Origin: UMGS1387 sp045540015
Lineage (GTDB): Bacteria > Bacillota > Clostridia > Oscillospirales > CAG-382
Direction of reading: 5' to 3'
Assembly: GCA_045540015.1 (NCBI GenBank)
Contig: JAZQGP010000029.1
Span: 1-62,642 of the forward strand
DNA: 62,642 nt
Part shown: positions 26,126-34,963 of the stretch, one piece after another
Layout: each line of letters opens with the position of its first letter
Numbering within the stretch: the first letter of the stretch is position 1
Made by a program: the position numbers and the translations under genes
Notes under the pieces: model-generated
Databases searched by the model: none
The model's input: the letters and a program-made list of their open reading frames with translations, nothing else
Told to the model about the DNA's origin: nothing

Positions 26126-26754
26126 TATTTTTTACCTCCTGTCTTTGTTTTGTAGTAAGAAAGAATTGCATTGACGAAAGCAATAAGGCATCCAAGTGTC
26201 AAAAATGCACCTGCGGGAAGCACGAATATAAGCATGGGATTGTATGCGGAACCTAAAACGTGATATCCCATAAGTGTACCGGCACCGAGTATTTCACGGA
26301 TTGCACCGAGAACGCTCAGTGCGAGAGTAAAACCAAGACCCATGAAAAGTCCGTCAAGCATTGAGCTTACAGGACCGTTTTTGGAAGCAAAGCTTTCTGC
26401 TCTTGCAAGGATTATACAGTTAACAACTATAAGCGGGATGAATAAGCCGAGAGACTTGTCAAGAGACGGCACATATGCCTTTATAAGAAGCTCAACCGCG
26501 GTTACAAATCCCGAGATAATAACTATGTATGCTGCTATTCTAACTTCTTTAGGTATAAACTTCCTGAGAAGTGAAATAAGAAGGTTTGACAGAATCAGAA
26601 CTGCTGTTGCCGAAACGCCCATTCCAAAGCCGTCTTGCAGAGATGTTGTTGTAGCAAGGGTGGGGCAGGTTCCGAGAAGCTGAACGAGTATAGGATTCTG
26701 CTCGAACAATCCTTCAAAAAGCCGAGATTTAAGTGAGGGCTTGTTATTTGTCAT
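26125..26754 (-). CDS. rnfE: Rnf complex subunit RnfE
   Basis: A 209-residue polytopic subunit. It contains the family motifs NPILVQLLGTCPTLATTTS and PLIVVNCIILARAESFAS, with the Cys expected to ligate the intramembrane cluster shared with RnfA. It forms the ion-translocating core. It is one base from the neighbouring genes on each side in the operon. Confidence 0.95.
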   Translation of the reverse strand: MTNNKPSLKSRLFEGLFEQNPILVQLLGTCPTLATTTSLQDGFGMGVSATAVLILSNLLISLLRKFIPKEVRIAAYIVIISGFVTAVELLIKAYVPSLDKSLGLFIPLIVVNCIILARAESFASKNGPVSSMLDGLFMGLGFTLALSVLGAIREILGAGTLMGYHVLGSAYNPMLIFVLPAGAFLTLGCLIAFVNAILSYYKTKTGGKK

Positions 26755-27392
26755 TATTTGTTCCCTCCTTGAGTTGATATGTATGATGCCACTTGCTTGA
26801 GAGCTGTGTCAACAGCGTTGATTACAGGCTTCGAGCTCTTTGTTGCACCGCTTATTGTGTCAACTTCTCCGATTACTGAACTCTTGTCAATAAACTGAGA
26901 CAGGAAGCTTTCTTCCTGAACTTTTGTTCCGATACCGCTTGTGTCGGAAAGGGATACGATTTCTACCGACTTAACGGTAAGAGAGGGAGTTATTGCAACA
27001 AGCAAATTTATTCTGTCTTTGAATCCCATGGGAGAAGCAAATACACAGTAGCTCTCAATATCTCCGCCTAAACGCATAACTACATATAAATCCGTTATGT
27101 CCTTTAGTTTTTCACATTCTACGGGTTTGCAAACGGCAAGGGTTTTTCCTTCTTCATTTTTGATAACAAAAGAGGGGTTACCGAGTTCATTTTGAGTAAC
27201 TTCAAACTTGTTGCCGTTGTAATCCTCACTGTATATTCCGGAAAGAGCTTCTGCTGTATTGCTTAGCTCGTTAAGCTCAATTCTTTCTTTGGTAATTGAA
27301 TTTACGAAGGCAATTATAACGGCAACAATTGTGCATATTACAAGAAGCTTTGCCGCAATAATAAGTAAATGCTTTGTATTATTTTGTTCCAT
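26754..27392 (-). CDS. rnfG: Rnf complex subunit RnfG (FMN-binding)
   Basis: A 212-residue subunit with one N-terminal membrane helix and an extracytoplasmic FMN-binding domain. The SGATKSS motif near the C terminus carries the Thr to which FMN is covalently attached. The start at 27392 is preferred because GGAGG lies 11 nt upstream; a nearer in-frame GTG abuts it. It overlaps the end of rnfD by 14 bp. Confidence 0.94.
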   Translation of the reverse strand: MEQNNTKHLLIIAAKLLVICTIVAVIIAFVNSITKERIELNELSNTAEALSGIYSEDYNGNKFEVTQNELGNPSFVIKNEEGKTLAVCKPVECEKLKDITDLYVVMRLGGDIESYCVFASPMGFKDRINLLVAITPSLTVKSVEIVSLSDTSGIGTKVQEESFLSQFIDKSSVIGEVDTISGATKSSKPVINAVDTALKQVASYISTQGGNK

Positions 27393-28380
27393 TCTTCTTT
27401 GCACCTCCGAAATTCACAGGCTTTGTCAGCTTGTCAAGATACCATACAAACAGGTTCATTATAAGTATTGCAAAGGAAACGCCCTCGGGATATCCGCCAA
27501 AGTATCGTATGAACACGGTGATTGCACCGCATCCGATACCGTAAATGATTCTTCCTTTGCTTGTTACAGGACTTGTTGTATAATCTGTTGCCATAAATAT
27601 AGCACCAATCATAAGACCGCCAGTAAACAGCTGATACAGCATAAAGTCAAGACCGGATATATTTCCCTGAGGGAATATTAACGCAAGCACAGCAACTGTT
27701 GCAAGGTAGCAAACCGGAATGTGCCAGGTTATAACCTTCTTGAAAATGAGGTAAAGACCGCCGAGCAAAAGAAGTGACGCAGAAATTTCACCTATTGTTC
27801 CCGGGATACTTCCTAACAGACAAGAAATAATATCATCCTGTGGGAGTGCACCGTTCTTTAACTGAACAAGTGGAGTGGCTGCTGCAGTTACGTCGATTGA
27901 TGAATCAAGTGTGGGGATTTTTGTTAGCGGATACGGATACGATGTCAGTTGCTTTGGAAAAGCGATAAACAGAAATACACGTGCCGCAAGAGCGGGATTT
28001 ACAACATTTTTTCCGATTCCGCCGTAAAGCTGCTTTACAATTACAATTGCAAAAAACGAGCCTATAACGGGAATCCACAGCGGAACAGATGATGGAAGTG
28101 AAAGAGCCAGAAGAAGTCCTGTTACCGCAGCCGAGAGATCGGAAACAGTATTGTTTTTTCTCATTATGAGCCTGTACAGATATTCAAAAGCAATACTTGA
28201 TATTATGCTTACTGCAATAACTGCAAGACTTCTTTTTCCGAATATGTATACACTCCACAAAACTGCCGGTAAAAGCGCAAGCAGCACATCAAGCATAATA
28301 GTTTGAGTTGTTACCGGGCTTTTGAGGTGAGGTGATGCCGTCATTGTAAGAAACGGCTTTTTTTCAGGTGTGTTATTCAT
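27379..28380 (-). CDS. rnfD: Rnf complex subunit RnfD
   Basis: A 333-residue membrane subunit with about ten hydrophobic segments that also carries covalent FMN. The likely attachment segment is DVTAAATPL, where many RnfD proteins have S/T-GAT. YGGIGKNVVNPALAARVFLF is a conserved signature. It forms part of the Na+/H+ translocating core. Its start overlaps the rnfC stop by one base. Confidence 0.94.
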   Translation of the reverse strand: MNNTPEKKPFLTMTASPHLKSPVTTQTIMLDVLLALLPAVLWSVYIFGKRSLAVIAVSIISSIAFEYLYRLIMRKNNTVSDLSAAVTGLLLALSLPSSVPLWIPVIGSFFAIVIVKQLYGGIGKNVVNPALAARVFLFIAFPKQLTSYPYPLTKIPTLDSSIDVTAAATPLVQLKNGALPQDDIISCLLGSIPGTIGEISASLLLLGGLYLIFKKVITWHIPVCYLATVAVLALIFPQGNISGLDFMLYQLFTGGLMIGAIFMATDYTTSPVTSKGRIIYGIGCGAITVFIRYFGGYPEGVSFAILIMNLFVWYLDKLTKPVNFGGAKKNGTK

Positions 28381-29732
28381 TATTTGTTCTGAGCCTCGCT
28401 TTCCTTGGCTTTTGCTGCGGCTTTCTTCTTTGCCGCAAGTATTTTACCTTTTTCTGTTCTTATGTATTGAACTATCGGAACATTTCCGGGACATGTATAG
28501 GTGCAGCAACCGCACTCAACACAGGAGAGTACATTGAACTCTTCTGCCATTTCGTCATTGCCGTCTTTGGAGAACTGTGCAAGATAGTTGGGCATAAGAT
28601 GCATTGGACAAACGGACACGCACTTTCCGCAGTGTATACACGCAGGAGAAGCAGTGTTTTTTTGCTTATCCGAGAACACGAGGATAGCAGACGTGTTTTT
28701 CATAACAACTGCATTGTAATCCCACTGAGCTGAACCCATCATAGGACCGCCGTTTATAATTTTATAGACATTTTCTTTTGTACCGCCGCAGAAATCAAGT
28801 ACATCAGAAATAGAAACTCCAAGAGGAATCCTGACGTTCTTAGGCTCGTTTACGGCATCACCGTCTATTGTTACAACGCTCTTTATAAGAGGCATACCTT
28901 TATAGAAAGCATTGTAAACAGAAAGACAGGTTTCAGCATTAAAAATAACACAGCCTACATCAGCAGGGAGCTTTCCTGCAGGAAGCTGAACGCCTTTTAG
29001 AACATACATCAGTTGTCTTTCGTCGCCTTGAGGGTACTTTGTTTTAAGAACTTCAACAGAGATGTTTTCTTCGTCTTCTGTGAGAGTGGTTAAAACCTCG
29101 GCAGCGTCAAGCTTGTTGTTTTCAATTGCAATAGTTGCATGAGCAACACCGCAGGCGTGCATGAGAATTTTAGCACCGCCGATTATTTCATCCGGATGCT
29201 CAAGCATAAGCCTGTGGTTCTCGGTTATGTACGGCTCACACTCTGCACAGTTTACAATAAGCTCCTGTGCTTTGCCTACAGCCGAAGAAATTTTTGCATA
29301 TGTAGGGAACGCTGCACCGCCCATACCGGAAATTCCTGCTTTGCGGACGATTTCAATTATTTCTTCCGTTGTAGCGTTCTGCAGTTCACCGTTATACGGA
29401 ACAATGTCTTCGCAAAGAGTATCGGTAAAATCGTTTTCTATAATAACATGAGCAGTTTTTCCGTATCCCGTGTAGGAATTACGCATTTCGATATCGGTAA
29501 CAGTGCCGGAAATTGAAGCATGAACAGGGCAGGAAAGACCCCCCTCAAAATCACCTATAATCTGACCGATTTTAACGTAATCACCTTTTTTTACTTTTGG
29601 AATTGCAGGAGCGCCTATATGCTGCTGCATGGGAATTGCCACTTGCTTTGGCGAAGGCAGGTCGACTATGGGAACAGAGCTTGTGTTTTTACAGTCTGGT
29701 ATGTGTATACCGCCCGAAAAAGTCTTTAACAT
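28380..29732 (-). CDS. rnfC: Rnf complex subunit RnfC (NADH-binding)
   Basis: A 450-residue peripheral subunit that binds NADH and FMN (GISGMGGAAFPTYAK) and carries two 4Fe-4S motifs (CIHCGKCVSVCP, CVECGCCTYTCPG). A barrel-sandwich domain lies at the N terminus. The C-terminal tail is short and Lys/Ala-rich, without the long repeats of some proteobacterial forms. The ATG at 29732 follows AGGAAGG closely; the longer frame upstream lacks a site. It is the first gene of the operon. Confidence 0.95.
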   Translation of the reverse strand: MLKTFSGGIHIPDCKNTSSVPIVDLPSPKQVAIPMQQHIGAPAIPKVKKGDYVKIGQIIGDFEGGLSCPVHASISGTVTDIEMRNSYTGYGKTAHVIIENDFTDTLCEDIVPYNGELQNATTEEIIEIVRKAGISGMGGAAFPTYAKISSAVGKAQELIVNCAECEPYITENHRLMLEHPDEIIGGAKILMHACGVAHATIAIENNKLDAAEVLTTLTEDEENISVEVLKTKYPQGDERQLMYVLKGVQLPAGKLPADVGCVIFNAETCLSVYNAFYKGMPLIKSVVTIDGDAVNEPKNVRIPLGVSISDVLDFCGGTKENVYKIINGGPMMGSAQWDYNAVVMKNTSAILVFSDKQKNTASPACIHCGKCVSVCPMHLMPNYLAQFSKDGNDEMAEEFNVLSCVECGCCTYTCPGNVPIVQYIRTEKGKILAAKKKAAAKAKESEAQNK

Positions 29733-29775
29733 ATAACCCTTCCTTTCAAAAATATAAACAATAAAATACATATAT

Positions 29776-29804
29776 ATTTTATCATAATCAGTTTTTTATT
29801 TCAA
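29776..29804 (-). promoter_or_regulatory. promoter of the rnf operon
   Basis: On the minus strand TTGAAA (29799-29804), a 17-bp spacer and TAAAAT (29776-29781), about 40 bp before rnfC. Confidence 0.7.
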
Positions 29805-29845
29805 GATGATAGGTAATTGAAATAACAGGAAAAACGCAAAAAGTG

Positions 29846-29874
29846 TTGAATTATGACATCGACTGTGATAAAAT
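29846..29874 (+). promoter_or_regulatory. promoter of the YbaK-domain gene
   Basis: TTGAAT (29846-29851), a 17-bp spacer and TAAAAT (29869-29874). Confidence 0.6.
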
Positions 29875-29924
29875 AGTGTCAGTATTAAAATTTTTGACAT
29901 ATTGTAAAACGAGGGAGAGAAAAA

Positions 29925-30464
29925 ATGTCTGAAAAGCTTTGCATATATGAAGGCAGACCTGAAGATAAAAGAGAGCCTGTTGAAGAAGCAGTATATGACC
30001 TGTTGGAAAAGCTTGAAATAGATTATATAAGAATCGATCATCAGCCTATGGCAACGATAGCTGAGTGTGAAGGTGTTGATGCGCTTCTCGGTATAAAAAT
30101 GTGCAAAAATCTGTTTTTGTGTAATTCCGGAAAAAACGACTTTTATCTTTTGCTTATGCCGGGTGACAAGCACTATGTTACGAAGGTTGTTTCAAAGCAA
30201 ATCGGCTCATCCCGCCTTTCGTTTGCACCCGAAGAATATATGACGGAATTTCTCGGCGTAAAACCGGGTGCTGTAACGGTTATGGGGCTTATGAACGATA
30301 TTAACCATAGAGTAAAGCTGCTTATAGACGAGGATATACTTAAAGAAGAATATCTCGGCTGTCACCCTTGTGTCAACACTTCAAGTATACGCATAAAAAT
30401 GACGGATATGATTGATAAGTTTTTGAAAAATACAGGTCATTATTATTCTGTTGTATCTCTATAA
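29925..30464 (+). CDS. YbaK/ProX-domain aminoacyl-tRNA deacylase
   Basis: A 179-residue protein of the YbaK/PrdX family, which hydrolyses tRNA-Pro mischarged with Ala or Cys. Features are the IRIDHQPMATIAECEGVD strand, MCKNLFLCNSGKNDFYLLL with the family lysine, and PGAVTVMGLMND. PrdX-like proteins in Clostridia are free-standing and often called prolyl-tRNA editing proteins. A GAGGGAG ribosome site precedes the ATG. The exact mischarged amino acid cannot be told. Confidence 0.85.
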   Translation: MSEKLCIYEGRPEDKREPVEEAVYDLLEKLEIDYIRIDHQPMATIAECEGVDALLGIKMCKNLFLCNSGKNDFYLLLMPGDKHYVTKVVSKQIGSSRLSFAPEEYMTEFLGVKPGAVTVMGLMNDINHRVKLLIDEDILKEEYLGCHPCVNTSSIRIKMTDMIDKFLKNTGHYYSVVSL

Positions 30465-30470
30465 AACACA

Positions 30471-30495
30471 AAAAAGCTGCGTTTGACGACGCAGC
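30471..30495 (-). terminator. terminator of the HAD gene
   Basis: Stem GCTGCGT/ACGCAGC with a 6-nt loop. On the minus strand it is followed by five T. Confidence 0.75.
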
Positions 30496-30505
30496 AGCTT
30501 GTTGA

Positions 30506-31159
30506 TTATGAGAGTAAGATTTCGGAAAGCTCGGAAACCGAGTTAACTATTGTGTCAGCACCGCTTTGAGAAAGCTCTTCATATGAGCCGTATCCGAATG
30601 TGACTCCGATGCAATGAAGACCGTTTTTTTTAGCACCGTTTATATCATGCATTCTGTCGCCGACCATAACAGCACAGTTCTTTTGGTTTGATGCTCCGAG
30701 CGTAGAAAGAGCATATTCGATAACTGCGGCTTTGTCGGTTCTTGTGTTGTCCATATTCGCACCTGCACAAAGGTCAAAATATTTTGCAATGTCAAAATGC
30801 TCTAATATGATGTTTGCGAATTTCTCGGGCTTTGATGTGGCAACCGCCAAAGTTTTTTCGGCAGCTTTAAGTTTTTCGAGCATTTCGGGAATCCCGTCAT
30901 ACACACGGTTTTCATAAATCCCGGTAACTGAGTAATATTCGCGGTATTTTTTCACCATTGCTTCGCCTGTTTCAACGTCAAAGCCTGTGTATTTCATAAA
31001 CTGTTCTCTCAACGGAGGACCGATAAAAGGCTGAAGTGTTTCAAGACTTTCGTATGCTACACCATATGCGTCAAGAGCGTATGCAACGCTTTTTGTAATG
31101 CCGAGTGCAGGGTCTGTGAGTGTGCCGTCGAGGTCGAAAAGAATAATTTTGTTTTTCAT
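30506..31159 (-). CDS. HAD-superfamily phosphatase, phosphoglycolate phosphatase-like
   Basis: A 217-residue HAD hydrolase with a helical cap. Motif I is LFDLDGTLTD (nucleophile Asp), motif II is AVATSKP, and motif III/IV is VMVGDRMHDINGAKKNG. It belongs to the Gph/PpaX group, which removes phosphate from small molecules such as phosphoglycolate or pyrophosphate. The true substrate is not set by sequence. It is monocistronic, with a GGAGG site upstream. Confidence 0.85.
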   Translation of the reverse strand: MKNKIILFDLDGTLTDPALGITKSVAYALDAYGVAYESLETLQPFIGPPLREQFMKYTGFDVETGEAMVKKYREYYSVTGIYENRVYDGIPEMLEKLKAAEKTLAVATSKPEKFANIILEHFDIAKYFDLCAGANMDNTRTDKAAVIEYALSTLGASNQKNCAVMVGDRMHDINGAKKNGLHCIGVTFGYGSYEELSQSGADTIVNSVSELSEILLS

Positions 31160-31264
31160 GTGTATCCTCCTGACTGGATTTATAAAAATGATATCATATA
31201 TTTGTTATGCCCGTCTTAATATAATGTTAAATTTGAAAAAGTATAAAAACCACAGGCGTTTTTA

Positions 31265-31293
31265 TTGACAAAAATGCTTTTTTTTATTATACT
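31265..31293 (+). promoter_or_regulatory. promoter of the hydrolase-murF-ddl operon
   Basis: TTGACA (31265-31270), a 17-bp spacer and TATACT (31288-31293). Confidence 0.8.
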
Positions 31294-31337
31294 ATACTAG
31301 ATATATAATTTGATACGATGATTGTGAGGGGAAATGC

Positions 31338-32111
31338 TTGGAGCTTGAATTTAAGGGCGATAAGCTGAATGTAAACCTGATAGACGAAGGAAGCGGAGAT
31401 GTACTTGTGTTTCTTCACGGTTGGGGAGCAAAGGCTGAAATATATCGCAGTATTATCAATCTTTTTGTGCCTCACTACCGCGTTATTGCTCCCGATTTTC
31501 CAGGCTTCGGAGCTACAACCGAGCCGTCATTTGCATACAGCGCAGAAGATTACGGTGATTTTGTTCTTGCGTTGTTATCAAAGCTCGGTATAACGAAAGC
31601 TTCTTTTATTGGTCATTCCCACGGTGGCAGAACCGTAATCGAGCTTGCAACAAGAGAAAAACAGAATATTGAGATTGACAAAATAGTGCTTATGGACAGC
31701 GCCGGAATAAGAGCAAAGCTCAGTTTTTCCAAAAAACTCAGAGTAAAGACATTTAAAGTGCTAAAAGCGTTTTTGATGTTGAAACCTATCGGCAAAATGT
31801 TTCCGAATGCACTTGAAGCGCTCAAGAAAAAATTCGGGTCTGCCGATTATTCAGCTGCTTCCGACATAATGCGCCAAAGCTTTGTAAAAGTGGTAAATTC
31901 AGATTACAAGGATAGGCTTTGTAAAATTTCTCGACCCACACTTCTTGTATGGGGAGAAAAGGACACGGCAACACCGCTTTCGGACGCCGAATTTATGAAA
32001 TCAAAAATACCCGACAGCGGACTTGTAACCGTTAAAAACGGTGGACACTTCTGCTTTACAGAGGACTTCGGGCTCGTTGCCCGTGTTCTTGCTTCATTCT
32101 TTAAATTCTGA
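31338..32111 (+). CDS. alpha/beta hydrolase
   Basis: A 257-residue serine hydrolase. The oxyanion region is LVFLHGWGAKAE, the nucleophile elbow is GHSHGGR, the acid is in LVWGEKDTATP and the catalytic His is in NGGHFCFTED. The start is a TTG 6 nt after AGGGGA; the nearby ATG (31334) is out of frame. It stands 13 bp before a MurF-like ligase and Ddl and may take part in envelope work. An esterase or lipase role cannot be refined. Confidence 0.85.
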   Translation: MELEFKGDKLNVNLIDEGSGDVLVFLHGWGAKAEIYRSIINLFVPHYRVIAPDFPGFGATTEPSFAYSAEDYGDFVLALLSKLGITKASFIGHSHGGRTVIELATREKQNIEIDKIVLMDSAGIRAKLSFSKKLRVKTFKVLKAFLMLKPIGKMFPNALEALKKKFGSADYSAASDIMRQSFVKVVNSDYKDRLCKISRPTLLVWGEKDTATPLSDAEFMKSKIPDSGLVTVKNGGHFCFTEDFGLVARVLASFFKF

Positions 32112-32124
32112 CGGAGATGTGACA

Positions 32125-33660
32125 ATGACAGCTATTATTCTAAAGCTTGCAACGATTCTTGCCGCGGCTTTTGCTTGTGTTTATTATGTACATATGTTTC
32201 AGCTAAACGGCTATCACAGAGACGCCCATATAAAATGGTACGGTGATACTCTCGGCATGCATGCAGCACGCTTGACTTTTGCGTTTATAGCATTTATGCT
32301 TTCATTTTTCGGTGGAAGTGTGATTAGTGTTATTAACATCATCTTGATGCTGCTTACGGTATACACATATCTTCCCAAAAAGGCAAAAAAGCCGCTTGTT
32401 TGTACTGCACGTGTTAAACGTCTGTTTGTTACGATAGCGGTTGTCTATATTGTATTTGGTATAATTACATATTTTCTACCGAAGCTCGAATTTATTCTTC
32501 CACTGTCCGTGCTTTTGTCGAATTTTATCGTTTTACTTTCCGACATTGTTAATTCTCCTGCCGAAAAGGCTGTCAAACAGCACTATATTAATGATGCAAA
32601 AAGAATTCTTTCTACGCATCGCAATCTGACGATTATCGGAATTACGGGAAGCTACGGTAAAACGAGCACAAAGTATTTTCTCACGAAAATTTTATCTTCA
32701 AAATACAATGTGCTTATGACACCTGCCAGCTATAATACACCTATGGGTGTTGTAAAGACAATACGCGAAATGCTCAAACCGTCTCATGAGATTTTTGTGT
32801 GCGAGATGGGCGCAAAAAACAGGGGAGATATCAAGGAGCTGTGTGACATTGTTTGTCCGAATGTTGGTATTATAACCTCTGTCGGACCTCAGCATCTTGA
32901 AAGCTTTGGAAGTATTGAAAACGTAACCGACACAAAATTTGAGCTTGCTGATGCGCTCGGTAAAGATGGGAAAGTGTATCTCAATTTTGACAATGAATAT
33001 ATCAGAAACAGAAGCGTTGATGTTCCGTTTGCTAGCTACGGAATAACCTTTGATAATTGTGACTGCAAAGCAAGAATAATTAACGTGTCCGATATCGGAA
33101 CAACCTTTGAGGTTACAAAAGGCGATAACACAATCACCTGTACAACGAAACTTCTCGGTTCTCACAATGTTCAGAATATTGTCGGATGTATTGCGATAGC
33201 ACTTGACCTTGGAATAAGTGAAAATGACATTGTAATGGCAGTTAAACGCCTTGAGAGTGTTCCGCACAGGCTCCAGCTTGTTGACGGAGGAAATGTTACG
33301 ATTATAGACGACGCATTCAATGCAAATCCCGTCGGCACAAAGGCGGCACTTGAAGTTATGTCTTATTTTGACGGAGTAAAGATTATTGTTACTCCCGGTA
33401 TGATAGAGCTGGGCGATAAACAAAAAGCGTATAATATGGAATTTGGTGAAAACGCAGCCCGTGTTTGCGACTATGTTTTTCTTGTCGGCGGAAGAATTGC
33501 TGACGATGTTTATGAGGGTGCATATAAGGTGTGTCCCGATGATAATAAATTAAGAAGATATGCAACAGTTGAAGAAGCCGTTGATGCCGCAAGAGCACTT
33601 AATACGGGCGACAAACGCAAGTATATTCTTCTTGAAAACGATTTGCCTGACAACTATTGA
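32125..33660 (+). CDS. MurF-like Mur ligase with N-terminal membrane segments
   Basis: A 511-residue protein. Residues 1 to about 170 contain four or so hydrophobic helices. From about 195 there is a Mur-ligase core: ATP loop IIGITGSYGKTSTKYFL, EMGAKNRGDIKEL, then SHNVQNIVGCIAIA and IIDDAFNANPVGTKAAL. This is the UDP-MurNAc-tripeptide:D-Ala-D-Ala ligase (MurF) family. Classical MurF is soluble and about 450 residues, so the membrane domain is a variation. Ddl, which makes D-Ala-D-Ala, follows 19 bp later and supports a peptidoglycan role. The ATG at 32125 has GGAG 8 nt upstream. Confidence 0.85.
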   Translation: MTAIILKLATILAAAFACVYYVHMFQLNGYHRDAHIKWYGDTLGMHAARLTFAFIAFMLSFFGGSVISVINIILMLLTVYTYLPKKAKKPLVCTARVKRLFVTIAVVYIVFGIITYFLPKLEFILPLSVLLSNFIVLLSDIVNSPAEKAVKQHYINDAKRILSTHRNLTIIGITGSYGKTSTKYFLTKILSSKYNVLMTPASYNTPMGVVKTIREMLKPSHEIFVCEMGAKNRGDIKELCDIVCPNVGIITSVGPQHLESFGSIENVTDTKFELADALGKDGKVYLNFDNEYIRNRSVDVPFASYGITFDNCDCKARIINVSDIGTTFEVTKGDNTITCTTKLLGSHNVQNIVGCIAIALDLGISENDIVMAVKRLESVPHRLQLVDGGNVTIIDDAFNANPVGTKAALEVMSYFDGVKIIVTPGMIELGDKQKAYNMEFGENAARVCDYVFLVGGRIADDVYEGAYKVCPDDNKLRRYATVEEAVDAARALNTGDKRKYILLENDLPDNY

Positions 33661-33679
33661 TATATAAGGGGTTTTGATT

Positions 33680-34912
33680 ATGTCACAGAAAATCAGAGTA
33701 GGAGTTATGTTCGGAGGAAAAAGCGTTGAACATGAAATATCCGTAATTTCGGGACTTCAGGCGTGCTATGCTTTTGATACTGAAAAATATGATGTTATTC
33801 CCGTTTACATTACAAAAAGCGGTGATATGTATGCAGGCGGAGAAGTTGGCGAAATTGAGGCTTATGCAGATATAAACAAGCTTGTTTCGGGTGCAGTGAG
33901 AGTAAATCTTGTTAGAAATAACAACCGTTTTATACTCAGTAGATTTCCTGCAAAGAAGTTTGGAAATAATGATTTGTATGAGCTTGATGTTGTTCTTCCT
34001 GTTGTTCACGGAACGAACGTTGAAGACGGAACATTGCAGGGCTATCTGCACTCTGTGGGCATTCCTTATGCGGGATGCGATATTTTCTCAAGCGCTGTCT
34101 GCATGGACAAGAATGCAACAAAAGCGGTTCTCAGAACTGCAGACATTCCCGTTCTTGACTGCACATGTGTAAATGTAAAGGAATATATGACATCATCCGA
34201 TGATACAATTTCAAAAATTGAAAGTAAGACGTCATATCCCGTTATTGTAAAACCGGTTAATCTTGGCTCAAGCGTTGGAATAAAAAAAGCTCATGACAGA
34301 GACGGACTTGTAAAAGCTCTCGAATATGCGTTTGAGTTTTCTAATATTTCACTTGTTGAAAATGCTGTTGAAAACTTAAAAGAAATAAACTGTTCGGTTC
34401 TTGGCGACAGATACGAAGCAGAAACCTCTGTTTGTGAGGAACCGATAAACAATGATGAAATTCTCAGCTATGCCGATAAATATTTAAATGGTGGAAGTAA
34501 AGATACAAAGCTTGGAGCTAAAGTGGCAGGCGGTGCAAAGCTTACAGGAAGTAAGGGCAGCGGCGGAATGGCTGACACCAAGAGGAAGCTTCCTGCTGAC
34601 ATTTCTCCTGAGCTTGAAGCAAAGGTTCGTGATTATGCTAAGCGTGCTTTTTGTGCAATAGGCTGTAGCGGTGTTACAAGAGTTGACTTTTTGTATGACA
34701 CCGAAAAAGATGAGCTCTATGTAAATGAGCTTAACACAATTCCGGGTTCTCTTTCGTTTTATCTTTGGGAAGCTACAGGCAAACCGTTTGACAGGCTTCT
34801 TGATGACCTTGTAAAGCTTGCATTCAAGCGTGAAAGAGAAGAACAAAATCTTAATTTCTCGTTTGACACTAATATACTTAAAGGCATAAAGCTTTCAAGA
34901 AAAGGCGAATAA
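33680..34912 (+). CDS. ddl: D-alanine--D-alanine ligase
   Basis: A 410-residue ATP-grasp ligase making D-Ala-D-Ala for peptidoglycan. Motifs are VGVMFGGKSVEHEISVIS, PVVHGTNVEDGTLQGYL, IVKPVNLGSSVGI, TRVDFLYD and NELNTIPGSLSFYLWE. The Tyr/Ser active-site context looks D-Ala type rather than the D-lactate type of VanA. It carries a roughly 35-residue Gly/Lys-rich insertion around residues 275-310 (NGGSKDTKLGAKVAGG onward) in the omega-loop region, longer than in E. coli DdlB. It follows the MurF-like gene. The ATG at 33680 has an AAGGGG site. Confidence 0.93.
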   Translation: MSQKIRVGVMFGGKSVEHEISVISGLQACYAFDTEKYDVIPVYITKSGDMYAGGEVGEIEAYADINKLVSGAVRVNLVRNNNRFILSRFPAKKFGNNDLYELDVVLPVVHGTNVEDGTLQGYLHSVGIPYAGCDIFSSAVCMDKNATKAVLRTADIPVLDCTCVNVKEYMTSSDDTISKIESKTSYPVIVKPVNLGSSVGIKKAHDRDGLVKALEYAFEFSNISLVENAVENLKEINCSVLGDRYEAETSVCEEPINNDEILSYADKYLNGGSKDTKLGAKVAGGAKLTGSKGSGGMADTKRKLPADISPELEAKVRDYAKRAFCAIGCSGVTRVDFLYDTEKDELYVNELNTIPGSLSFYLWEATGKPFDRLLDDLVKLAFKREREEQNLNFSFDTNILKGIKLSRKGE

Positions 34913-34923
34913 TTGAATTATAA

Positions 34924-34958
34924 AAGGTCTTGCGGCGTGATTGGCTTTGCAAGACCTT
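34924..34958. terminator. bidirectional terminator between ddl and nrnA
   Basis: A 10-bp stem AAGGTCTTGC/GCAAGACCTT around a 15-nt loop, with a T-rich tract downstream (TTGTTTGTT). It lies between convergent genes. Confidence 0.8.
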
Positions 34959-34963
34959 GTTTG

